A stretch of DNA of 64,000 nucleotides from Pseudooceanicola marinus (GTDB lineage: Bacteria > Pseudomonadota > Alphaproteobacteria > Rhodobacterales > Rhodobacteraceae): contig NZ_PGTC01000016.1 in the NCBI RefSeq assembly GCF_002786295.1, positions 176,325 through 240,324 on the forward strand, read 5' to 3'. The notes under the pieces are model-generated. The model was not told where the DNA came from, made no database searches, and saw only the letters and a list, made by a program, of their open reading frames with translations. The position numbers were made by a program, and so were the translations under genes. Of the stretch, positions 27,993-37,952 are shown piece after piece (the first letter of the stretch is position 1; every line of letters begins with the position of its first letter).

Positions 27993-29204
27993 TCAAGCGT
28001 CTCGCGCAGGCGGCGGCTTTGTTCCGCCTCGCTGCAGGGCCCCGGTGAGGAAGGCGGGCAGGCGCCGCAGCGTGGCACGCGCCAGGTCGGGATATTCGAT
28101 CTCTCCCGCCAGCAGCCGCATGTAGAGATGGCGCAGGTGCCCGGAGCGGCGGAAGGCCGCGAGGAAGGCCGGGCGGAAGAGCGGCGCGAAGAGCAGCAGG
28201 CGGATGGCCCGCGCCTGGCGGATCGCCCGGTGGATCGGGCGCAGGGTCGCGCGGTAGCGGCGCAGGGCCGTCGCGGGGGCATCCTCGGCCAGCGCGCGGG
28301 CGGCGGCCTGTGCTGCCAATTGCCCGCTTTTCAGCGCATAGGCGATCCCCTCGCCGGTGATCGGATCGACCAGCCCGGCCGCATCGCCGGCCAGCAGTAC
28401 CGCGCCACGTCCCGGGCGCCTGCGGAAGTCGCCGAAGGGCAGGTGGTGCCCCTTTACCGGCTGCGTCGGATCCTGGCCCAGCAGGTCGAGGTAGGCCGCC
28501 ATGGCCCCTTTCATGTCCCCGTTGCGCGACAGCACCCCGCCGATCCCGATGGTCGAACTGCCGCTTTTCGGGAAGTCCCACCCGTAGCCCCACTGGGCGG
28601 CGCCAAAGTCGATGCGCAGGGGGCGGTCAGCATTGCCGGGCGGTGCGGGGGCCTCGACCTCCAACCCGAAGCCGATGCGCGCGGGATCATAGGCCCGCCC
28701 GAAGAGCGCCCGCGCCACCGGCGAATTGACCCCGTCGGCCCCGATCAGGACACGGGCCGTCAGGCGCCGCCCGTCGGAGAGCGTCAGCGCCGGGGTGGTG
28801 GTGTCGATTTCGGCGACGCGGCAGCCGGTCAGGTCCGTCGCCCCGGCGGCCAGCACCCGCGCCACCAGGTCGGCATCGAAATGCCACCGCATGGTCAGGT
28901 GCATCGGCGGGATCTGCGGCAGCGCGCCCAGGGGGCGGTCCTCGGCGTGGAACTCCACCGCGGTCTTGGTGTCGATCAGCTCCGGCGGCAGGGGCGTGCC
29001 GAAGATCTCCTCGAAATAGCGGGCAGATCGACCGGTCACGCCACCGCCGCAGAGCTTTGCCCGGGGAAAGCACGCCTTGTCGACCAGGGCGACCGTCAGG
29101 CCCTGACGGCAGGCGGTCATGGCCGCCGCTGCGCCCGCGGGCCCGGCGCCCAGCACGATCACGTCGAAAGTGTCGGGGGCCGGGGCGCGGGCGGGATCGG
29201 TCAA
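27993..29204 (-). CDS. Geranylgeranyl-reductase-family FAD-dependent oxidoreductase
   Basis: The 403-residue protein has an N-terminal FAD-binding Rossmann motif (VIVLGAGPAGAAAAMTA) and the GDAAGLVDPITGEGIAYAL segment of the geranylgeranyl-reductase family. Such enzymes reduce isoprenoid side chains of chlorophylls, quinones or archaeal-type lipids. No bacteriochlorophyll gene is in the window, so a BchP role is not supported. It follows the alpha/beta hydrolase gene closely (three bases), likely in one transcript. A different flavoprotein mono-oxygenase role is possible. Confidence 0.8.
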   Translation of the reverse strand: MTDPARAPAPDTFDVIVLGAGPAGAAAAMTACRQGLTVALVDKACFPRAKLCGGGVTGRSARYFEEIFGTPLPPELIDTKTAVEFHAEDRPLGALPQIPPMHLTMRWHFDADLVARVLAAGATDLTGCRVAEIDTTTPALTLSDGRRLTARVLIGADGVNSPVARALFGRAYDPARIGFGLEVEAPAPPGNADRPLRIDFGAAQWGYGWDFPKSGSSTIGIGGVLSRNGDMKGAMAAYLDLLGQDPTQPVKGHHLPFGDFRRRPGRGAVLLAGDAAGLVDPITGEGIAYALKSGQLAAQAAARALAEDAPATALRRYRATLRPIHRAIRQARAIRLLLFAPLFRPAFLAAFRRSGHLRHLYMRLLAGEIEYPDLARATLRRLPAFLTGALQRGGTKPPPARDA

Positions 29205-29207
29205 GGC

Positions 29208-30140
29208 TCAGTCCTCGTCGAAGAAGAAGCTGTGGATGTCGTCGAAGAGCCGTTGCGAGGTCACGAAGAGCAGATGGCCCTGTCCCTGATAGTAGGTAAT
29301 CTGATCCGCCGGAAGGCGGGACGCCAGCCGGCGGGCCATGGCAGGGGTAAACACCGTGTCCGCATCGCCGTGAAAGAGGCGAACACGGGCATCTGCCAGC
29401 GCGCCGGGCCGATCCAGCGTCCAGAACATCAGGCTGAGGGTATGGGCGAAGGTGCGCCGCAGCGAGGGGGTCGACATGTTCTCCCGCTGCGCCTCGGCCC
29501 GCGCGGCGCTGTCGCGGGCCCGGGCCGGATCGTTGAGTCCCTCGTCGCCGTAAAGCAGGGTGCGGTAGTTCTCCGTCCAGGCATCACGCGGGCGCAGGGA
29601 TCCCGTGCGCAGCATGGCGCGCACCACCTCGACCCCTGATCGCATGGACGACAGGATGCCTGACGGCGCCGGCCCGGCGGTGGAGATCAGGGCCAGGGAG
29701 ACCTCCGGCGCCTCGATCCGCTGCGCGGTCTCGATCGCGATGGGACCGCCGGTGGAATAGCCGAGCAGGTAGACCTCCTGCGCGCCGAGGTCGTTGACGT
29801 AGTCGGCGATGAGCTGGGCCGAGCCGTCGATCTGCACCCGGTGGTCCAGCGGCAGCCCGTCCATGTCCGGGAAGCGGTAGACGATGACGGTGCTGTCGGG
29901 CACCTGCCAGTCGAGCACGGGGGCGAAGATGTTGGCGGAGGCGAAGGCGCCGGGGATCGCCACGATGGCGCGTTTGACGCCGGGGCGCGCGTTGCCGTCC
30001 TGCAGCAGCGGGAAGGTGCCCGCCCGGTCCGGGCCGGGCAGGGGGGCGCAGGCTACAATACCCAAGACCGCCAGCAGCAGGGGCAGCCGGCGGACCAGTT
30101 GGATCAACGTCGAGAGGGCCGTCAGGCCGGGCAGGCGCAT
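29208..30140 (-). CDS. Lipoprotein alpha/beta hydrolase
   Basis: The 310-residue protein starts with a basic-hydrophobic leader and a lipobox IVAC with C31, so it is probably attached to the inner or outer membrane. The hydrolase nucleophile elbow reads GYSTGGP, and a likely catalytic His appears in QGHLLFVTS. The substrate is unknown. The start at 30140 is favoured because it yields the leader and lies ten bases after the preceding transpeptidase gene. The longer frame to 30191 overlaps that gene. Confidence 0.8.
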   Translation of the reverse strand: MRLPGLTALSTLIQLVRRLPLLLAVLGIVACAPLPGPDRAGTFPLLQDGNARPGVKRAIVAIPGAFASANIFAPVLDWQVPDSTVIVYRFPDMDGLPLDHRVQIDGSAQLIADYVNDLGAQEVYLLGYSTGGPIAIETAQRIEAPEVSLALISTAGPAPSGILSSMRSGVEVVRAMLRTGSLRPRDAWTENYRTLLYGDEGLNDPARARDSAARAEAQRENMSTPSLRRTFAHTLSLMFWTLDRPGALADARVRLFHGDADTVFTPAMARRLASRLPADQITYYQGQGHLLFVTSQRLFDDIHSFFFDED

Positions 30141-30150
30141 GGCGCGACGG

Positions 30151-30714
30151 TCAGAGCACGGTGACCGGCGTGCCGGTCGGCACCTGTTCATAAAGCGAGA
30201 TGACGTTTTCGTTCAGCATCCGGAAGCAGCCCGAGGAGGCGTTGCGCCCGATCGAATTGGGCTGCGTGGTGCCGTGTATGCGGATCGCCGTGTCGCGCCC
30301 GTCTTGGTAGAGGTAAAGCGCGCGGGCGCCGAGCGGGTTGCCCGGACCGCCGGGCATCCGGTCGGTGTTGCCCTTGAACTTGCCGTAGATGTCCGGGTCG
30401 CGCTCGATCATGTCGGGGGTCGGGCGCCAGGACGGCCATTCCACCTTGCGGCCGATCACGGCGGTGCCGGTGAAGCCCAGGCCAGGACGGGCCACGGCGA
30501 TGCCATAGCGCATGGCCTCGCCCGGGGCGGTGACATGGTAGAGGAAATAGGCCCGCGGCAGGATCACGATGGAGCCTTCGGCGTAGTCGCGCGAGAAGCT
30601 GACCCGCTGCGCGGCCAGGATCGGCGGGCTTTGCACGGCGGCGGCGGGGCCGGCCAGCGCAAGAACGGCAGGGGCCGCGAGGGCGGAGGCGAGGAAGGAA
30701 CGGCGGCTGGTCAT
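30151..30714 (-). CDS. L,D-transpeptidase (YkuD family)
   Basis: The 187-residue protein has a Tat-like or Sec signal (SRRSFLASALAAPAVLALA) and a YkuD domain with HGTTQPNSIGRNASSGCFRM, where the Cys is the catalytic nucleophile and the His the base. It should cross-link or attach proteins to peptidoglycan in the periplasm. The start at 30714 is set by the leader and AAAGG upstream. It heads a three-gene minus-strand block with the hydrolase and the flavoprotein, although those need not share a function. Confidence 0.9.
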   Translation of the reverse strand: MTSRRSFLASALAAPAVLALAGPAAAVQSPPILAAQRVSFSRDYAEGSIVILPRAYFLYHVTAPGEAMRYGIAVARPGLGFTGTAVIGRKVEWPSWRPTPDMIERDPDIYGKFKGNTDRMPGGPGNPLGARALYLYQDGRDTAIRIHGTTQPNSIGRNASSGCFRMLNENVISLYEQVPTGTPVTVL

Positions 30715-31031
30715 CGGCGGTAACCTTTGGGAATCACGGGGACATTCGACAGCGAGTATGCGGACGAATTTGACGGACCAACACATCTCGGACCGTTAAC
30801 GTTCCCGAGGGAAGTGTTTTGACTTGCAATCTGTTGCGTCGAAGCCACTCCGCCAGTGCCGCAATCGGGGCCCGTTCCCCGATCCTGGTCCGAAAAGCAG
30901 GAGGCGTGACCCCGTGCTTCTGCTATGCAAAGAAAAAATAAACGCTTCGTCCGCTATGCCTTTGGTCGTTCGGCCCGGACCGGACAGCCCAGACGCCAGC
31001 CCCGACGCGGGCGCAAGGAAACGGTGCCAGA
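30715..31031. other. Divergent promoter region of the rfb operon
   Basis: This 317-bp gap separates the transpeptidase gene and rfbC. TTGACT occurs near 30829 but no matching -10 hexamer at good spacing was found. A short A-rich stretch lies near 30930-30945. Nothing further was recognised. Confidence 0.4.
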
Positions 31032-31598
31032 ATGGACATCACCCCGACGGATCTGCCCGAGGTCCTGATGCTGACCCCTCGTCGTTTCGGCGATTCCCGT
31101 GGGTTTTTCAGCGAGACCTGGAACGCCGCCCGCATGGCCGAAGCGGGGCTGGATCTGACCTTCGTCCAGGACAATCAGTCCTATTCGGAGGCCCCTGGCA
31201 CCCTGCGCGGTCTGCATTTTCAGGCGCCGCCCCATGCCCAGGGCAAGCTGGTGCGATGCGGGCGCGGACGGTTGTGGGACGTGGCGGTGGATTTCCGCCC
31301 CGGGTCGCCCCGTTTTGGGCACTGGGTCGGGGTCGAGCTGAGCTTCGAGAACGGTCGACAGCTGTGGATCCCGCCGGGCTTCCTGCACGGGTTCGTCACC
31401 CGCGAGCCGGGCACTGAAATTTGCTACAAATGCACCGATTTCTATGCCGCGGAGGCCGAAGGCGCGGTGTGCTGGGACGATCCCGATCTGGCCATCGACT
31501 GGGGCGTCGATCGCCCAGTGTTGTCGGACAAGGATGCGTCCGCGCCGCGGTGGCGCGATGTGCAGAGTCCCTTCACCGGCACGGAGGGCATGGCATGA
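31032..31598 (+). CDS. rfbC: dTDP-4-dehydrorhamnose 3,5-epimerase
   Basis: The 188-residue cupin enzyme epimerises dTDP-4-keto-6-deoxyglucose at C3 and C5 in dTDP-L-rhamnose synthesis. GTLRGLHFQ contains the catalytic His at about position 62, and the ASP-type segments around [18 protein letters not shown] are as expected. It is the first of four genes that overlap in ATGA or similar junctions, rfbC-rfbB-rfbD-rfbA. Confidence 0.95.
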   Translation: MDITPTDLPEVLMLTPRRFGDSRGFFSETWNAARMAEAGLDLTFVQDNQSYSEAPGTLRGLHFQAPPHAQGKLVRCGRGRLWDVAVDFRPGSPRFGHWVGVELSFENGRQLWIPPGFLHGFVTREPGTEICYKCTDFYAAEAEGAVCWDDPDLAIDWGVDRPVLSDKDASAPRWRDVQSPFTGTEGMA

Positions 31599-32647
31599 AG
31601 ATCCTGGTGACAGGAGGCGCAGGGTTCATCGGGTCGGCCGTGGTGCGCCACGCGGTGGCCCAGGGGCATGCGGTGGTGAACCTGGATGCGCTGACCTACG
31701 CGGCCTGTCTGGGCAACCTGGCCAGCGTCGCCGACAGCCCGCTCTATGCCTTCGAACGTGCCGACATCCGCGATGCGGAGGCCCTGCGCCGGATCTTCCG
31801 CGACCATGCGCCCGATGCCGTGATGCACCTGGCCGCCGAAAGTCACGTGGACCGGTCCATCGATGCACCGGGCGGTTTCGTGGACACCAACGTGACGGGC
31901 ACGGCGACTCTGCTGCAGGCTGCGCGGGGCTACTGGGAAGGGCGGGGGCGGCCCGCCGGTTTCCGCTTTCACCATGTCTCCACGGATGAGGTCTTCGGCA
32001 GCCTGCCGGAGGCGCCGGGGCAGCGTTTCACTGAGGCAACGCCCTATGCCCCCAATTCGCCCTACGCGGCGTCGAAAGCCGCCTCGGACCACATGGTGCG
32101 GTCCTGGGGGCGGACCTATGGCCTGCCCGTGGTCCTGTCGAATTGTTCCAACAATTACGGCCCCTTCCATTTCCCGGAGAAGCTGATCCCCGTGGTGATC
32201 CTGTCGGCGCTGGCGGGGCAGCCGATCCCGATCTACGGCGATGGCGGTCATGTGCGTGACTGGCTGTTCGTCGAGGATCACGCCGAGGCCCTGCTGCGGG
32301 TGCTGACCCGGGGCAAGGTCGGGCGCAGTTACAACCTGGGCGCCGAGGCGGAGGTGACGAACCTGGAGTTGGTGCGCCGCATCTGTCGGCTGTTGGATCT
32401 GCGCCGGCCAGCCGGCGCCCCGCATGCGGAGCTGATTACCTTTGTCGCCGACCGGCCGGGCCATGATCGCCGCTATGCCATCGATCCCGGGCGCGCCGCG
32501 ACCGAGCTGGGCTGGCGGGCGCAGGTTTCGCTGGAGGAGGGGCTGTCCAGGACAGTCGACTGGTATCTGGAGAACCGCGACTGGTGGCAGCCGCTGCTGG
32601 AACGCGCGGGCCTTGGTCGGCGTCTGGGGCTGGGGGCCGGGGCATGA
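31595..32647 (+). CDS. rfbB: dTDP-glucose 4,6-dehydratase
   Basis: The 350-residue extended-SDR enzyme makes dTDP-4-keto-6-deoxyglucose. The NAD motif GGAGFIGS is at residues 7-14, the catalytic TDE at 130-132, and Y157-x3-K161 completes the active site. It starts in the ATGA that ends rfbC; longer frames upstream are unlikely. It is the second enzyme of dTDP-L-rhamnose synthesis by order of reaction. Confidence 0.97.
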   Translation: MKILVTGGAGFIGSAVVRHAVAQGHAVVNLDALTYAACLGNLASVADSPLYAFERADIRDAEALRRIFRDHAPDAVMHLAAESHVDRSIDAPGGFVDTNVTGTATLLQAARGYWEGRGRPAGFRFHHVSTDEVFGSLPEAPGQRFTEATPYAPNSPYAASKAASDHMVRSWGRTYGLPVVLSNCSNNYGPFHFPEKLIPVVILSALAGQPIPIYGDGGHVRDWLFVEDHAEALLRVLTRGKVGRSYNLGAEAEVTNLELVRRICRLLDLRRPAGAPHAELITFVADRPGHDRRYAIDPGRAATELGWRAQVSLEEGLSRTVDWYLENRDWWQPLLERAGLGRRLGLGAGA

Positions 32648-33504
32648 GTGCGACGGGGCCGATCCTGGTCTTCGGGCGCAGTGGCCAGGTGGCGACCGAA
32701 CTGGCGGCTCGCGCCCCGGTGATCGCCCTGGGCCACGAGGCCTGCGACTTGCGGCACCCGGGCGCGGCAGAGGCGGCCATCGCGGCCCATGCACCCCGGA
32801 TCGTCATCAATGCCGCCGCCTTCACCGGCGTTGACAGCGCCGAGACGGAGCGGGCGGAGGCCAACCGGCTGAACGCCGAAGCCCCGGGGGAAATGGCGCG
32901 GGCCTGTGCGGCCCGGGGCCTGCCCTTCCTGCATGTCTCGACCGACTATGTCTTCGACGGCAGTGGCGCGTTGCCTTGGGGGGAAACAATGACGCCCGCC
33001 CCCTGCAATGCCTATGGCGCGACCAAGCTGGCCGGGGAGAGCGCGGTGCAGGACGCCGGCGGATCCTGGGCGATCCTGCGCACCTCCTGGGTGTTTTCGG
33101 CCCATGGGACGAATTTCGTGAAGACCATGCTGCGACTGTCTGAGACCCGCGATCAGCTGTCCGTCGTGGCGGACCAGGTGGGTGGGCCGACCCCGGCAGC
33201 AGACATCGCCGCGGCCCTGCTGGAGATGGGGCGGCAGATGGCCGATGGCCGGCCGGGGGGACTTTACCATTTTGCCGGGGCTCCCGCCGTCAGCTGGGCC
33301 GGCTTCGCGCGCGAAATCTTCGCTCGTGCCGGGCGCGCGGTGACCGTGAATGAGATCGCCACCGAAGCCTATCCGACCCCGGCCACCCGTCCACGCAACT
33401 CCAGGCTCGACTGTCGTCGGATCGGAGCGGATTTTGGAATCGACCCGCCGGACTGGAAGGCCGGCCTCGCCGCGGTCTTGGAACAATTGGAGGAGGCGGC
33501 ATGA
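32644..33504 (+). CDS. rfbD: dTDP-4-dehydrorhamnose reductase
   Basis: The 286-residue SDR-type enzyme reduces the last keto group with NADPH to form dTDP-L-rhamnose. It has the glycine-rich start [16 protein letters not shown] at 99-106 and a Y124-x3-K128 pair. Start and stop overlap both neighbours in ATGA, which supports tight translational coupling across the operon. It is the last chemical step of the pathway. Confidence 0.96.
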   Translation: MSATGPILVFGRSGQVATELAARAPVIALGHEACDLRHPGAAEAAIAAHAPRIVINAAAFTGVDSAETERAEANRLNAEAPGEMARACAARGLPFLHVSTDYVFDGSGALPWGETMTPAPCNAYGATKLAGESAVQDAGGSWAILRTSWVFSAHGTNFVKTMLRLSETRDQLSVVADQVGGPTPAADIAAALLEMGRQMADGRPGGLYHFAGAPAVSWAGFAREIFARAGRAVTVNEIATEAYPTPATRPRNSRLDCRRIGADFGIDPPDWKAGLAAVLEQLEEAA

Positions 33505-34382
33505 GCAGGCCACGCAAGGGGATCATCCTGGCCGGAGGGTCCGGCACGCGGCTTTACCCGATCACCATGGGGGTGTCGAAACAGCTGCTGCCGGTCTTCG
33601 ACAAGCCGATGATCTACTACCCGCTGTCGGTGCTGATGCTCGCCGGGATCCGTGACATCGCGATCATCACCACGCCGGAGGATCAGGCGCAGTTTCAAAG
33701 GCTTATGGGGGATGGCAGTGCCTGGGGCCTGTCGTTCACCTGGCTCGAACAGCCCCGGCCGGAGGGGTTGGCCCAGGCCTATCTCCTGGCTGAGGCGTTC
33801 CTGGACGGAGCCCCCTCGGCCATGGTGCTGGGCGATAACCTGTTTTTCGGCCATGGTCTGCCCGAGCTCCTGCAGGCGGCCGGCCAGGCCGAAGGTGGCA
33901 CGGTCTTTGGCTATCGCGTGGCGGATCCCGAACGCTATGGCGTGGTGGATTTCGACGCGCAGGGGCAGGTGCGTACTATCGTTGAAAAACCCCCCGTCGC
34001 GCCCTCGCCCTTTGCGGTAACGGGGCTCTATTTTCTGGATGGCACGGCGCCTGAGCGGGCGCGGCGGGTCACGCCCTCCGCGCGGGGCGAGCTGGAGATC
34101 GTCTCGGTCCTCGAAAGCTATCTGGCCGAGGGTGCGCTGCAGGTGCAACAGATGGGGCGGGGTTATGCCTGGCTCGATACCGGCACCCATGGCTCGCTGC
34201 TGGACGCGGGCAACTTCGTTCGCACCTTGTCGGAACGGCAGGGCCAGCAGATCGGCTCACCGGACGAGATCGCCCATGCCCAGGGTTGGATCGATGACGC
34301 CGACCTGCGCGCGCGGGCGGAGGTCTTCGGCAAGAATGCCTACGGGGCCTACCTGCTGGGGTTGCTGGGCGAGGCACCCTGA
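33501..34382 (+). CDS. rfbA: Glucose-1-phosphate thymidylyltransferase
   Basis: The 293-residue nucleotidyltransferase joins dTTP and glucose-1-phosphate, the first step of dTDP-L-rhamnose synthesis. The signature AGGSGTRLYPIT at residues 11-22 and the KQLLPVFDKPMIYYPL substrate segment are intact. It closes rfbC-B-D-A. The rhamnose donor suggests a rhamnose-containing surface polysaccharide; the glycosyltransferases that would use it are not in this part of the window. Confidence 0.97.
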   Translation: MSRPRKGIILAGGSGTRLYPITMGVSKQLLPVFDKPMIYYPLSVLMLAGIRDIAIITTPEDQAQFQRLMGDGSAWGLSFTWLEQPRPEGLAQAYLLAEAFLDGAPSAMVLGDNLFFGHGLPELLQAAGQAEGGTVFGYRVADPERYGVVDFDAQGQVRTIVEKPPVAPSPFAVTGLYFLDGTAPERARRVTPSARGELEIVSVLESYLAEGALQVQQMGRGYAWLDTGTHGSLLDAGNFVRTLSERQGQQIGSPDEIAHAQGWIDDADLRARAEVFGKNAYGAYLLGLLGEAP

Positions 34383-34493
34383 CGAGGGCACACCGGCCCG
34401 GTCGGCGTACGGTGGCAAGAGGGGCTGTTTACCCCTGCGCGCCTAGCGTCTGGGCGATCTCTCCGATTGCCGGATGAACGCGAGGAGCCCCCG

Positions 34494-35648
34494 ATGCCGG
34501 AACTGTCCGCCAGCCTGTCCATGCCCTACCTGCAACCCAGTCAGGCGCAGAAACACGTCACCCATAACGAGGCGCTGCTGATCCTCGACGCGCTGGTGCA
34601 GCTGGCCGTGTACGACCGCGACCTGACCGCGCCCCCCACGGATCCTGCGGAGGGCGACCGCTATATCGTGGCGGGCGGTGCGACGGGCGCCTGGGCGGGC
34701 GAGGACGACCGCGTGGCGCAGTTCGATGGGGCTGCCTGGGTCTTCCACCAGCCGCAGCCCGGTTGGCGTGCCTGGGTATCGGATGAAGACCGGTTGGTGA
34801 CCTGGCGTGGCGGCGCCTGGCAAGACGACAGCGGTCTGCCGCTGGAGGCCGCCGAACTGGGTATCAGCACCGCCTCGGATGCGGTGAATCGGCTGGCTGT
34901 GTCGGCCGCGGCAACCCTGCTGACCCACGCGGGAAGCGGTCACCAGCTGAAGATCAACAAGGCGGGGTCAGGCGACACGGCCAGCCTGCTGTACCAGTCG
35001 GGGTGGAGCGGCCGGGCCGAGATGGGCCTTGCCGGGGAGGAGGACTTCTCCGTCAAGGTGTCGGCCGATGGCAGCGCTTGGGTGACTGCCCTGCGGTTCG
35101 ATGGCGCGACAGGTCTGGCGAGCGGTGCGGCCGTGCAGACCTCGGCGGGGGATGCGAGCGCCGGGCGTTTGCTGGCCGTGGGCGCTTTCGGGATGGGCGG
35201 CGGCGCTGTGGCGGCCCCGGGGGATGATGCGAACGGCTGTGTGACGGGCGGGATCTTTGGCTTCACAGCCTCGGGGGCAAACTGCCCCGTGGGCGATCCG
35301 TCGGGCGGCAGCCTGATGGCGTTGCCTGGCGGTAGCGGCACGCGCCAGATCTTTGCGGCTGCCGACGGGACGCTGTGGTTGCGCAGCCATGATGGGGCGT
35401 CCTGGGGAAACTGGTCCGCGCTGGTGACCCGCGCCGAGACGGTGGGGACGGTGGCGCAAAGCGGCGGTGTGCCCACGGGGGCGGTGATCGAGAGCGGATC
35501 GAATGCCAACGGCGCCTATACCCGCTGGGCCGACGGTACGCAGATCTGCACCAATGGCGGTAGCGCGATCACCACCGATCCAGCAAGTTTTGTCGGGACC
35601 CCGGTATCGATCGACGGCGGGAAGCTGAAGATCGGTCGCTGGTTCTGA
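34494..35648 (+). CDS. DUF2793 domain protein (tail-fibre-like C-terminus)
   Basis: The 384-residue protein has an N-terminal DUF2793 domain, beginning LSMPYLQPSQAQKHVTHNEA and carrying GDRYIVAGGATGAWAGEDD and the following Trp-rich segment. The C-terminal third (GAVIESGSNANGAYTRWADG) resembles a phage tail-fibre module that binds surface sugars. DUF2793 is known in phage and gene-transfer-agent-like proteins but also occurs alone. No capsid or tail gene is near, so a prophage is not indicated. It lies between rfbA and the kps genes, and a link to surface polysaccharide is inferred from position. GAGGAG at 34482-34487 sets the start. Confidence 0.75.
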   Translation: MPELSASLSMPYLQPSQAQKHVTHNEALLILDALVQLAVYDRDLTAPPTDPAEGDRYIVAGGATGAWAGEDDRVAQFDGAAWVFHQPQPGWRAWVSDEDRLVTWRGGAWQDDSGLPLEAAELGISTASDAVNRLAVSAAATLLTHAGSGHQLKINKAGSGDTASLLYQSGWSGRAEMGLAGEEDFSVKVSADGSAWVTALRFDGATGLASGAAVQTSAGDASAGRLLAVGAFGMGGGAVAAPGDDANGCVTGGIFGFTASGANCPVGDPSGGSLMALPGGSGTRQIFAAADGTLWLRSHDGASWGNWSALVTRAETVGTVAQSGGVPTGAVIESGSNANGAYTRWADGTQICTNGGSAITTDPASFVGTPVSIDGGKLKIGRWF

Positions 35649-35867
35649 GCCGGATCGTGGCGCTGACGAAGGCCGGCAGTGCCGGTCACACGCCGCGTAT
35701 TAAGCGAACTCGTGCCGGACGGGGTGTCGCACGGTGGCTAGGCGAGCGGGACCAGGATCTCCGTTTGTTTCGGATCGGCCGGGGCACTGGCGCCTGCGCG
35801 TGTCTATGTGTTCCCTGTCTCCTGCACCGGGAGGGAAGTGGGGCGCAATGCGGGGCTGCTCGCCGTC

Positions 35868-36668
35868 TTAGCGGCGCAGGATTTCGCGGTGGTGGCGCCT
35901 CAGGAACAGCAGGCCGAAGACCAGGCTGATCAGCCCCCAGAGCGCGACGTAGACGGGGGAGGCCCAACTTGCATCGTAGCTGGGATAGATGCCCCGCCGC
36001 AGGATCGCGACCACATGCACCAGCGGGTTCCACCAAAGCCAGTCGCGCCAGGGCTGCGGCACGCTTTCGAACAGGAAGAAGATGGTCGAGATGATGAACA
36101 TCGGCCGCATGAGGATGGACCAGAAATGGACCCAGACGGGAATCATCCCCTGCAGCAGGCAGTTCAGCGTGCCCAAGCCCAGGCCCAGCAGGGCACAAAG
36201 GGTGTAAGCCTCCAGGATCGCGCCGAAATCCAGGATGGCCCGGGTGCGGAATATCCACAGGATCCCGGCCAGAAGGATGTAGCTTATCATCACCTGGGTC
36301 ATGAGATTCAGCAGGAAACGCGCGGCGATCGCCTCGCGCCAGCCGACACGGGGCAGGGCGAGGAGCGGGCGGGAAAATTCCAGCGCGCCGGCGGTGCGCG
36401 ACACCAGCAGGGTGAACATACCGAAGGGCAGCATGCCGGTCGCGTAGAACAGCGGGAAGGTGACGCCGAGGCCCGGATTGCGCAGCGCCACCGAGAAGAT
36501 GAACGACAACAGTGCGATGCCCGCCACGGGCTCGATAACCGCCCATAGATAGCCTCCGGGCGAGCGTCCATGGCTGGTCGCCATTTCCCTCAGCATCAGG
36601 GCGAGGATCACGCGGAAGCTGTCCCCGCGCCGCGGCGGGCGGACCGCCAAAGGCGGGGGATGGGGCAT
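35868..36668 (-). CDS. kpsM: Polysaccharide export ABC transporter permease (KpsM-like)
   Basis: The 266-residue protein has six hydrophobic segments and the ABC-2 permease signature region around GRSPGGYLWAVIEPVAGIAL. It forms the membrane channel that carries a capsular or similar polysaccharide across the inner membrane with KpsT. The start at 36668 (MPHPPPLAVR) is preferred; a GTG at 36680 is another possibility. It faces kpsE over 60 bp, so the three genes share a control region although the ATPase lies in the other strand's unit. Confidence 0.88.
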   Translation of the reverse strand: MPHPPPLAVRPPRRGDSFRVILALMLREMATSHGRSPGGYLWAVIEPVAGIALLSFIFSVALRNPGLGVTFPLFYATGMLPFGMFTLLVSRTAGALEFSRPLLALPRVGWREAIAARFLLNLMTQVMISYILLAGILWIFRTRAILDFGAILEAYTLCALLGLGLGTLNCLLQGMIPVWVHFWSILMRPMFIISTIFFLFESVPQPWRDWLWWNPLVHVVAILRRGIYPSYDASWASPVYVALWGLISLVFGLLFLRRHHREILRR

Positions 36669-36728
36669 CTCCTCTGACACGGGTGTTGTTAACCCTTCTC
36701 TGACGTTTGCCCGGCTAGTCTTCCCCGG

Positions 36729-37952
36729 ATGAATGAACAAACCGCAAATACCGTCGCGGCGCCGAGCCTTCCGGCGCTGTCGCCGCAGAAAGCGCCGCCG
36801 AGCCGCGCGCAGCGTCCGTTCCGGCGACCTGCGGCGCGTCGACGCAAGCGTGTCGTCGTCAGTTTCATCCTCTGCGTGGTGCTGCCGCTGATCCTGGCGA
36901 TCTGGTATCTCTGGGTGCGGGCGGCTGACCAATATGCCTCGTCCCTGGCCTTTACCGTGCGCTCGGAAGAGCAGACGCCGAGCCTGGATTTCCTCGGCGG
37001 CCTATCGGAGCTGTCCGGCAGCAGCACCTCGGATATCGACATTCTCTACAGCTACCTGCAAAGCCAGGATCTCGTCGCCGCGGTCGGAGGGGCGTTGGAC
37101 CTGCGGGCAATCTGGTCTCGCCCCGGCGTCGGTTGGCAGGAGGGCGACCCGGTTTTCGCACTGCCCCCCGATGCCTCGATCGAGAGACTGGTGGATCATT
37201 GGCGGCGCAAGGTGAAGGTGTTTTACGATGGTGGCACCGGGCTGATCGAACTGCGCGTTCTGGCCTTCACGCCCGAGGATGCGACGGCGATCGCCGATCA
37301 GATTGTTGAGAAAAGCTCCGGCATGATCAATGCCTTGTCAGATTCTGCGCGGGAAGACGCCATCGCCTACGCGCGACAGGAGGTGGAGCTGACGCTGACC
37401 CGGCTGAAGGCCGCGCGCCGCGCGATGACCGAATTCCGCAACCGCCACCAGATCGTCGACCCCGGTGCCGAGCTGGCGACACGAGTGGGCCTTCTGGGAG
37501 AGTTGCAGAGCCAGCTTGTCGAAGCCCAGCTGGAGCTGGACATGCTGCTCGCACGTCCGGCGCGCCACCAGGTGCAAACGGCGAATGCCGAGCTGAAGAT
37601 CGCCACGATCGAGCGCCGTATAGAGGCGGAGCGCGCACGGCTAGGCCTTGCCGGTCCCGCAGGCGGTGAGCAAGCCTTCGCCGGCCTTGTCGGCCGCTAT
37701 GAGGAACTGGCGGTGGAGCGCGAGTTTGCCGAGGCGACCCACCGTGCGGCCCTGGCGCGTTTCGACGCGGCGCAATCGGAGGCGCGCCGACAAAGCCGCT
37801 ACCTGGCGGCCCATGTGCAGCCGACTCGGGCGGAAACCGCGCGCTATCCCGAACGCGGCCTTCTGCTGCTCTGCGTGGGGATTTTCCTTGCGCTTGGCTG
37901 GTCCATCGCCGTGTTGAGCGCCTACGCCGTGCGCGACCGGGGCGCCGGATGA
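36729..37952 (+). CDS. kpsE: Polysaccharide export inner-membrane protein (KpsE-like, PCP family)
   Basis: The 407-residue protein has an N-terminal basic region, a first membrane helix at about residues 42-64, a periplasmic section with a long coiled coil at about 205-330, and a second helix near the C-terminus at about 377-400. This is the polysaccharide co-polymerase/KpsE layout. It couples the inner-membrane transporter to the outer-membrane export pore and affects chain export. It overlaps kpsT in an ATGA. Confidence 0.87.
   Translation: MNEQTANTVAAPSLPALSPQKAPPSRAQRPFRRPAARRRKRVVVSFILCVVLPLILAIWYLWVRAADQYASSLAFTVRSEEQTPSLDFLGGLSELSGSSTSDIDILYSYLQSQDLVAAVGGALDLRAIWSRPGVGWQEGDPVFALPPDASIERLVDHWRRKVKVFYDGGTGLIELRVLAFTPEDATAIADQIVEKSSGMINALSDSAREDAIAYARQEVELTLTRLKAARRAMTEFRNRHQIVDPGAELATRVGLLGELQSQLVEAQLELDMLLARPARHQVQTANAELKIATIERRIEAERARLGLAGPAGGEQAFAGLVGRYEELAVEREFAEATHRAALARFDAAQSEARRQSRYLAAHVQPTRAETARYPERGLLLLCVGIFLALGWSIAVLSAYAVRDRGAG

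Noticed and set aside
31442..32794. Minus-strand open frame opposite rfbB
   Set aside because: rfbB has an intact active site and overlaps its neighbours in ATGA junctions, so the opposite frame cannot be the gene.
34494..35648. Prophage or gene-transfer-agent region
   Set aside because: A single phage-type domain is present, with no capsid, portal, terminase, tail or lysis gene within 20 kb.
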